Under the pieces are notes generated by a model that had not been told where the DNA came from, did not search any database, and saw only the letters and a list, made by a program, of their open reading frames with translations. A stretch of DNA of 46,637 bases, from positions 1 to 46,637 of the forward strand of contig JAEWSG010000238.1 in the NCBI GenBank assembly GCA_023398495.1. Reading direction: 5' to 3'. The stretch comes from Bacillota bacterium. GTDB taxonomy: Bacteria > Bacillota > Clostridia > Acetivibrionales > Acetivibrionaceae. Shown piece by piece: positions 41,781-46,637 of this stretch. Within the stretch, counting starts at the first letter, position 1. The number at the start of each line of letters is the position of its first letter. The position numbers were made by a program, and so were the translations under genes.

Positions 41781-42515
41781 TTATAAGTGCTTTATATAGT
41801 TCTTAATAATTTCAAGGTCACTTTTTAAGATCAGAACCAAAGCTATTATATACTTCCTGTTTCGTTCAACAGTTCTTTGGCTAACCTCTATATATTCTGC
41901 CAAGCTTTTAAATGGAATTGTCTTTTTTATGTTAAACTTCTCAAATAATCTATCATCTTCTACTATAAGTCTGGCTATTTTTGCACATGCTCCTCTAGAA
42001 TCCTTGTGTTTAGGCATAGACTTTACAAGATCGTTCAAAGATATTCCGAAATCCTCCAACCCTTTTATAAAGGATAAAAACTCTTCACGAACTTCATATG
42101 CGTATACATGGTCAGAGTACTCCTGTCTTAAAAATTTCTCTTCAAAATAGTTTGTTTCACCATTTTCAAAATATGAAAAAGGATAGACTACCGAAGCCTT
42201 ATGATTTTTTCTCTTGTAATCGATCAGTCTTCGTTGTATAACTTGATATGAAAATTTTTCAAAAGAGCACATCCTAGCTTCATCATACTTTTCAATAGCT
42301 TCATTAAAAGCAATCAGTCCGACACTGTATTCTTCACAATTTTCAATTTGAATATATCTATTATTAAGTACCCGTGATACAGACTTAATAACAAACGGTC
42401 TGTAATCACTGATAAACCTATCTTTCAGGAGCTTGTCGCCTTTTCTTATCTTATTGAGTATATCTATAAATGACCTCTTTTCGGGCTTACTCTTACCCAA
42501 AAAATATACACCCAC
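41781..42515 (-). CDS. sigI: RNA polymerase sigma factor SigI
   Basis: This 244-residue protein has the SigI pattern: region 2 with RPFVIKSVSRVLNNRYIQIENCEEYSVGLIAFNEAIEKYDEARMCSFEKFSYQVIQRRLIDYKRK (in parts) and a C-terminal SigI domain with helix-turn-helix IPFKSLAEYIEVSQRTVERNRKYIIALVLIL. SigI factors in cellulolytic clostridia direct expression of cellulosome genes, each paired with an RsgI that senses polysaccharides. The start is a GTG with AAGGAGA about 11 bases before it. It is the first of three genes on the minus strand with rsgI and the coiled-coil protein. Confidence 0.93.
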   Translation of the reverse strand: MGVYFLGKSKPEKRSFIDILNKIRKGDKLLKDRFISDYRPFVIKSVSRVLNNRYIQIENCEEYSVGLIAFNEAIEKYDEARMCSFEKFSYQVIQRRLIDYKRKNHKASVVYPFSYFENGETNYFEEKFLRQEYSDHVYAYEVREEFLSFIKGLEDFGISLNDLVKSMPKHKDSRGACAKIARLIVEDDRLFEKFNIKKTIPFKSLAEYIEVSQRTVERNRKYIIALVLILKSDLEIIKNYIKHL

Positions 42516-42544
42516 TCAAATATCACTCTCCTTTTATAGTATTG

Positions 42545-42575
42545 TTCGAAAAAGAAGCACCATTTCAGTGGGTAT
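42545..42575 (-). promoter_or_regulatory. possible sigma-I promoter upstream of sigI
   Basis: On the minus strand ATACCCACT is followed about 19 bases later by TCGAACAAT. Sigma-I promoters have an ACCC-type -35 and a CGAA-type -10, so autoregulation is possible. The spacing is a little long, so this is a tentative call. Confidence 0.3.
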
Positions 42576-42661
42576 TTGAGTAAAAAAAGAACACCATAGG
42601 GAGTTGAGGTGTCCAGGTTAAGTGAGTGATTATTTTTGTACACTGTTACGTAAAAACTCAA

Positions 42662-42720
42662 TTTGTCCTTGCAAAATGATTTTCACGATTTATATAGCTT
42701 TTTATTTATATTGAAACACT
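42662..42720. repeat. repeat B fragments
   Basis: TTGTCCTTGCAAAATGATTT then TCACGATTTATATAG matches the right end of repeat B, and TTTATTTATATTGAAACAC its left end, joined in the wrong order. It looks like a rearranged remnant upstream of sigI. Confidence 0.5.
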
Positions 42721-42796
42721 TTTCTGTTTATTAACCAAACCTTCTCTTTTCATAATAGTAATTGCGAAAAGAATAAATATTTTATGACGGTGGTAT

Positions 42797-42835
42797 TCAA
42801 AAATTCGCTTTGTGCATGAATTTTCTTGTGCTCCG
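42797..42835. repeat. short repeat E, copy 2
   Basis: CAAAAATTCGCTTTGTGCAT then GAATTTTCTTGTGCTCCG resembles 9482-9520 (AATTCGCTTCGGTCATGACT, TTCTTG). Confidence 0.35.
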
Positions 42836-42878
42836 TAACAGAATTTATTTCTAGAGCATCAGGGGCACAAACAGAAGA

Positions 42879-42932
42879 AGTGCATTTTTAACATTTTATT
42901 AGACTGGAAATTAGTAATGTTAAAAATGCACT
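42879..42932. repeat. 17-bp perfect inverted repeat
   Basis: AGTGCATTTTTAACATT and its exact complement at 42916-42932 enclose a 20-base loop. It lies in the gap between the dockerin/RCC1 gene and sigI and could be a distal terminator or part of a mobile palindrome; the right arm runs into the next palindrome. Confidence 0.6.
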
Positions 42933-43042
42933 AGTAGTGTGTTCTCAAATTACCTATGCAAAAGGAAAATCCGAGAATCTTGACGATTCAACAAGTTCGT
43001 AGGATTTTCCTTGAGTAAATATTTGAGAAACACTATACTAGT
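42930..43042. repeat. 113-bp nested palindrome after dockerin/RCC1 gene
   Basis: ACTAGTAGTGTGTTCTCAAAT pairs with ATTTGAGAAACACTATACTAGT in part, and inside it AAGGAAAATCC pairs with GGATTTTCCTT. The rest of the 42516-43068 gap is AT-rich repeat debris with no gene I can support. Confidence 0.6.
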
Positions 43043-43068
43043 TTGGGAGAATTAACTTACAGATTCCT

Positions 43069-45534
43069 TCAATCCTCTTTTACCTTCACTGGCACAAAAC
43101 TTCTATCAGTAAGTCCAATTGTCATTACACCACTAATGTTACTACCTACTGCAATTAAAGAACCGTCCTCCTTTAACGCCATAGTAAAATCTCTGCCTGC
43201 AGATATAGATTTACATCCTCTAAAAGCATTTATTTGAACCGGCGTTAATCTATTCTCAGTTGTACCGTCACCTAGCTGTCCGCAATTATTTTTTCCCCAA
43301 GCCCAAACCGTTCCGTCTTCCTCAAATGCAAAAGAACAGTCTTTTGCTGCAATTATGGTTTTTATGTTTTTCAAGGCTTCCACCTGAACAGGTATATTGC
43401 TAACACCTGTCAATCCATTGCCTAACTGACCAAATGCATTATCACCCCAGGTCCACACTGTCCCATCTGATTTTAATGCCATATTATGGTTATTACCAGC
43501 AGAAATTGCACTAACTTCTTCTATTCCCTCAGCCTTAACCGGTACCAAACTAAAGGTATCATTTCCATGAGCCAACGCACCGAAAAGATTGCACCCCCAT
43601 GTCCATACCGTGCCGTCATCTTTTAATGCCACAGAGTGTTCACTGCCTGCTGCGACAGCCACAATTTCGGTAAGATCCTTCGCCTTTGTAACGTTAAACA
43701 CTTCGTTATAGTTATTGTGGTGAGTTTGTTGACCATCTCCCAATTGTCCCCAATAGCTATTACCAGCTGAATATACATAACCATCTCCATTAAGTGCCAA
43801 AAAGTGATTTTTCCCGACTGAAGCTGTTTTCAATCCTTCTATTCCTGTGATTTTATAAGGTTTGTATACTATCTGATTCGTGTCATCTACTGTTTTTGCA
43901 GTATACATCCATACAGTACCATCTTCCTTTGTAATTAAGGTACGGTTAAAAGCTGCTTCAATATCCTTTATCCCTGATTGAGACTGTACTTTTACAGGTG
44001 TACAATAATCTTTTGTTCCCGATTCAGTCGATATTTCAGTATCGTCAATAAGCTGATAATAGTCGTTATTTCCCCATCCCCATAGGGCCAAATTCTCTCC
44101 TAAAGCTAACACATGTGCTCCTCCACAAACTATCTTTTCAACGTCAGCAAGTCCTTCAATACTCACAGGCTCAGTGATATAGTCAAGCATACCGTTTCCT
44201 AGCTGTCCATATTTGTTGTATCCACAGGTCCACAAAGTACCATCTTTTTTAATTATGGCCATATGCGTCTCTCCATTTGAAACATATACTGCATTTTCAA
44301 TATCTTTCACTTTTAACGGAACATCGCAATCCATAGCTGTTCCATTTCCTAATACTCCATAAGAATTTTTACCCCATGTCCATACTGTTCCATCCTTTTT
44401 CAATATTGACATATGATTTTGTGCTATATCAAAAGACTTTATATCCGATAATCCTTCAATTTTTACGGGAGTGATATTTACCGGGTCGTTTTCTCCCATC
44501 ATTCCGTATGTATTATCACCCCATGCCCATAATGTACCATCCTCTTTAAGTGCGGCAGAAACATAAAAACCTGCATCTATAGATTTTACACCGGAAAGGT
44601 CGCTTAACTTTATCGGAGTCTTATTTGATAAAATTGTCGAGCCAATGCCAAGCTGTCCCTTTGCACCTGCACCCCAAACCCAAACATTTTTGTCTCCATC
44701 CAGTGCAAGTACATGTTCATCACCTGATGCAATTTCCGTTACATTTGAAATTTCCAGAGCCTCTACAGGTATGTTACTGCTTTTCACTGTGCCATTACCT
44801 AATTGTCCTCGATTATTATACCCCCATGCCCATACCGTTCCATCTTCCTTTAAAGCAATGGAGAAAAAGTTTCCGGCTTTAATGTCCTTGACCCCTGACA
44901 AATCTTTAACTTGAACAGGAGTGGTCCTGCGGGTATTGGATTCATCCCCCAATTGACCATAATAATTATACCCCCATGCCCATACTGTTCCATCTTCTTT
45001 AAGAGCAAGCGTATGTTGCTTTCCGGCGGATACTTTAACGATACCGCTAATTCCTTCAACCTCTTTAGGTGTAAATTCTGTTTCAGACGATTCAACTAAC
45101 CCGAGCTGTCCATATGAGTTATATCCCCAAGTCCATACAGTCCCATTTTCTTTTAGAGCTACTGTATGGGATTCACCGCAAGAAACCATTTTGAATCCTT
45201 CTGAGGTATCTTTGGGGAATTTACTTATGAACCCAAGCAACATCTGTCTCATATAAGCAAAATCGATTGAATTGATATATTTATCGCCATTAACATCCGC
45301 AGCTTGAATATCATCTTCGACGGTGAAATCTTTCATCATTCCGAGAATAAACATCCTCATCAATCCAAAATCAATTGAATTAAATTTATTATCTCCATTT
45401 AGATCACCTGTTGTTGTATTGGTTTGTTCAGGGTTGTCCATCGCTATATTCACGTCTCCTGCCAATACAGTACTAAATAAAACAAGCGTAACAAAAACTG
45501 CCGTAACAAATAATGAGATGGTTTTCTTAAGCAT
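43069..45534 (-). CDS. secreted dockerin protein with 14 RCC1-type repeats
   Basis: This 821-residue protein has a signal peptide (ISLFVTAVFVTLVLFSTVLAG) and an N-terminal type I dockerin (about 42-110) with two loops, GDLNGDNKFNSIDFGLMRMFILG and DVNGDKYINSIDFAYMRQMLLG. The rest is 14 RCC1-like units of about 50 residues, e.g. HTVALKENGTVWTWGYNSYG followed by QLG. Fourteen units would make two seven-bladed propellers. Units 8-10 are the most degenerate. RCC1 propellers bind proteins or other ligands; there is no catalytic module. The dockerin should dock it onto a cellulosome scaffold. It lies just upstream of sigI on the same strand but is separated by a palindrome. Confidence 0.87.
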   Translation of the reverse strand: MLKKTISLFVTAVFVTLVLFSTVLAGDVNIAMDNPEQTNTTTGDLNGDNKFNSIDFGLMRMFILGMMKDFTVEDDIQAADVNGDKYINSIDFAYMRQMLLGFISKFPKDTSEGFKMVSCGESHTVALKENGTVWTWGYNSYGQLGLVESSETEFTPKEVEGISGIVKVSAGKQHTLALKEDGTVWAWGYNYYGQLGDESNTRRTTPVQVKDLSGVKDIKAGNFFSIALKEDGTVWAWGYNNRGQLGNGTVKSSNIPVEALEISNVTEIASGDEHVLALDGDKNVWVWGAGAKGQLGIGSTILSNKTPIKLSDLSGVKSIDAGFYVSAALKEDGTLWAWGDNTYGMMGENDPVNITPVKIEGLSDIKSFDIAQNHMSILKKDGTVWTWGKNSYGVLGNGTAMDCDVPLKVKDIENAVYVSNGETHMAIIKKDGTLWTCGYNKYGQLGNGMLDYITEPVSIEGLADVEKIVCGGAHVLALGENLALWGWGNNDYYQLIDDTEISTESGTKDYCTPVKVQSQSGIKDIEAAFNRTLITKEDGTVWMYTAKTVDDTNQIVYKPYKITGIEGLKTASVGKNHFLALNGDGYVYSAGNSYWGQLGDGQQTHHNNYNEVFNVTKAKDLTEIVAVAAGSEHSVALKDDGTVWTWGCNLFGALAHGNDTFSLVPVKAEGIEEVSAISAGNNHNMALKSDGTVWTWGDNAFGQLGNGLTGVSNIPVQVEALKNIKTIIAAKDCSFAFEEDGTVWAWGKNNCGQLGDGTTENRLTPVQINAFRGCKSISAGRDFTMALKEDGSLIAVGSNISGVMTIGLTDRSFVPVKVKED

Positions 45535-45654
45535 AATAATTCTCCTCTTAATAAAATTTATATGTTACGATAATTACATTTGCTGCACAAAAGTATTTAC
45601 CGCATACTTTCAGTTTTGTATAATAGTCCCAAAACCTTTTAATTTCTGTTATTA

Positions 45655-45753
45655 GGTACGACTTAAATATAGGTCCCCACTCTGGATAACGAAAAAACTC
45701 GATCTGATAATGTTATCAAAATATGAGAATAGGATGTTATTTTTTCGTTATCC
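45655..45753. repeat. palindromic repeat C, copy 2
   Basis: The unit runs from AGGTACGACTTAAATATAGG through GATAACGAAAAAACTCGATC to the inverted end TATTTTTTCGTTATCC. It matches 1646-1745. It overlaps the final codons or stop of the small gene at 45748 and fills most of the gap to the dockerin/RCC1 gene. Confidence 0.65.
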
Positions 45754-46056
45754 ATTAGTGTTTAGAAATATCATTCCATCTTCTTTTTTTATGATGAAGC
45801 AATTTGATTCTGTCATAAAGATTTTAGAATTTACAGGCAAATCAATTTTTTCATCCGCTCCGACCAATAAAAATTTTCCATTTATACCTGAAACAATGTC
45901 AAACTTAAATCTATTCTGCGTTTTGCCCATAACATCCTTTCTTTGTCCATTCTTTCCGGCAATTCTTTTAATCTCCTTAAAATAGAAACCTTCTTCAGCT
46001 TTTTCCAACTCAGCTTTAAATTTATCAATATTTATCTCAGTCATCAATAGTTTCAC
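45748..46056 (-). CDS. small hypothetical protein
   Basis: This protein of up to 102 residues is not recognised. It has no signal peptide or membrane helix. The N-terminal half is charged and helical (INIDKFKAELEKAEEGFYFKEIKR), and the C-terminal half looks like beta strands (RFKFDIVSGINGKFLLVGADEKI). The start is uncertain: a GTG at 46056 has AAGG close before it, and an ATG four codons later (46044) is the alternative. The 3' end touches repeat C, so the last residues could have been changed by the repeat. Confidence 0.5.
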   Translation of the reverse strand: MKLLMTEINIDKFKAELEKAEEGFYFKEIKRIAGKNGQRKDVMGKTQNRFKFDIVSGINGKFLLVGADEKIDLPVNSKIFMTESNCFIIKKEDGMIFLNTNG

Positions 46057-46079
46057 TTATCCTTTCAACAAAGATAAAA

Positions 46080-46108
46080 TTTAGCTATGGCACTAAGCCA
46101 TAGCTAAA
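46080..46108 (-). terminator. hairpin upstream of the small hypothetical gene
   Basis: TTTAGCTATGGC and GCCATAGCTAAA form a perfect 12-bp stem with a 5-base loop. On the minus strand it is followed by TTTTATCTTT. It lies 24 bases before the small gene, so it is either the end of an upstream transcript or an attenuator. Confidence 0.6.
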
Positions 46109-46489
46109 TCAGTGTTAATTATACCCATCCTAAAACACTTCACAAACTCATTAATACAAAAATAGTCCCTAAGAAATACTAAACTACCTATTAAAATTAT
46201 TGTTTACCAGTCAGTTGGGTTGTCATCATAAATGCCTTAAAATTATTTTACACATTGAATTACAAGAAGTATACTGAATTGATTTATAATAGATAACTAC
46301 GATTATAATACGTTGAAATGAATATTCTGCTTTTATGGCATACCTCATCCTATGCTGAAATCAAAGCAATAATGTCTCCTATGCAAACAGCGGAACAACA
46401 TCCTCTATAGAAGAATTATATATACACTAATTGCCTAATATAATAGTACTATATTCCCATGCCGATTGTCAATCATCTATGGCATGGAA
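46109..46489. other. gene-free AT-rich region
   Basis: I see no supported gene here on either strand. It holds a degenerate copy of repeat F (46350-46408) and AT-rich sequence. Any promoter for the small gene would have to act through the hairpin at 46080-46108. Confidence 0.5.
46350..46408. repeat. repeat F, degenerate copy
   Basis: On the minus strand GATGTTGTTCCGCTGTTTGC, then ATTATTGCTTTGATTTCAGC and GAGGTATGCC follow the same order as the copy at 10889-10957, but a TAG interrupts the helix-coding frame. Confidence 0.4.
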
Positions 46490-46637
46490 GGGTGCATATT
46501 CTAATAGTGCACCATATTATGGAAAGAACATTGCGTAAAGGCTGTAGAGAATGTTAACGAAGCGAAGGAAAAGTCGAATCACTTTTCTTCGCGAAGCGAG
46601 TTTGATTCGACCCGTAGCGAGTTTACATTCTCTAAGA
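46490..46637. repeat. MITE-like repeat A, left part, truncated by window end
   Basis: From GGGTGCATATTCTAATAGTG and CACCATATTATGGAAAGAAC through the inner hairpin to the last bases, this matches 13077-13223. The loop differs (TTTTCTTCGCG for TGTTTGAGCG). The right end lies outside the window. Confidence 0.85.

Noticed and set aside
42464..42661. Minus-strand frame of 65 residues overlapping the sigI start
   Set aside because: It overlaps sigI in another frame, lacks a good ribosome site and looks like chance translation of AT-rich leader.
1..46637. tRNA, rRNA, CRISPR array, phage genes or a transposase gene
   Set aside because: I found none that I could support; repeats here are non-coding palindromes without a transposase.

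Overview
The window looks like an AT-rich contig from a spore-forming, motile, cellulolytic clostridium of the Acetivibrio / Pseudobacteroides type. The evidence is spo0A, spoIVB and coat-F-like genes (sporulation), a che operon with an MCP (motility), two intact genes with type I dockerin modules plus a dockerin remnant, and a SigI/RsgI sigma/anti-sigma pair of the kind that controls cellulosome genes. The dockerin helices (NSIDF, then YMRQMLLG or LLRQYLLG) resemble those of multi-scaffoldin cellulosome producers. The genus is an inference; no rRNA is present.

Layout. 1-5,050: a truncated repeat, two small coat-F-like genes, a YteA-type zinc-finger protein, the methionine salvage pair mtnP-mtnA, and aroB. 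5,300-9,470 (minus): the cell-division neighbourhood HlyD-like adaptor, yggS, sepF, yggT/ylmG, ylmH, divIVA. 9,550-12,850 (minus): a PLP enzyme of the 'aluminium resistance' family and a cytoplasmic GH13 enzyme. 13,340-15,050 (plus): an RluA-type pseudouridine synthase and a MerR regulator. 15,100-20,200 (minus): the operon cheY-cheA-cheW-cheR-cheB. 20,390-21,100 (plus): an MBL-fold hydrolase. 21,170-27,300 (minus): the conserved clostridial block nadK-argR-recN-spoIVB-spo0A, preceded by an MCP. 29,200-36,100 (minus): a dockerin-bearing papain-like protease, a zinc-ribbon protein, a TPR protein and a frameshifted GH3 beta-glucosidase lipoprotein. 36,400-39,440 (plus): a 51-residue gene and a D,D-carboxypeptidase / L,D-transpeptidase fusion. 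39,500-42,500 (minus): sigI, an rsgI-like gene and a secreted coiled-coil protein. 43,000-46,060 (minus): a dockerin/RCC1 protein and a small hypothetical protein.

Two things stand out. First, the sigI-rsgI unit has no recognisable carbohydrate-binding sensor. Its outer domain is an Asn-rich linker followed by a charged coiled coil, and the next gene encodes a secreted protein ending in a closely similar coiled coil. This suggests a two-part extracellular sensor. Second, intergenic space is crowded with short palindromic repeats of several families. One is a 200-bp MITE-like element with terminal inverted repeats and a likely 7-bp target duplication. Both ends of the window fall inside copies of that element, so the window is probably a draft contig broken at repeats.

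Many genes here start at TTG or GTG. I moved starts inward wherever a Shine-Dalgarno sequence overlapped the longest-frame start codon. All function calls come from reading motifs; no database search was run.
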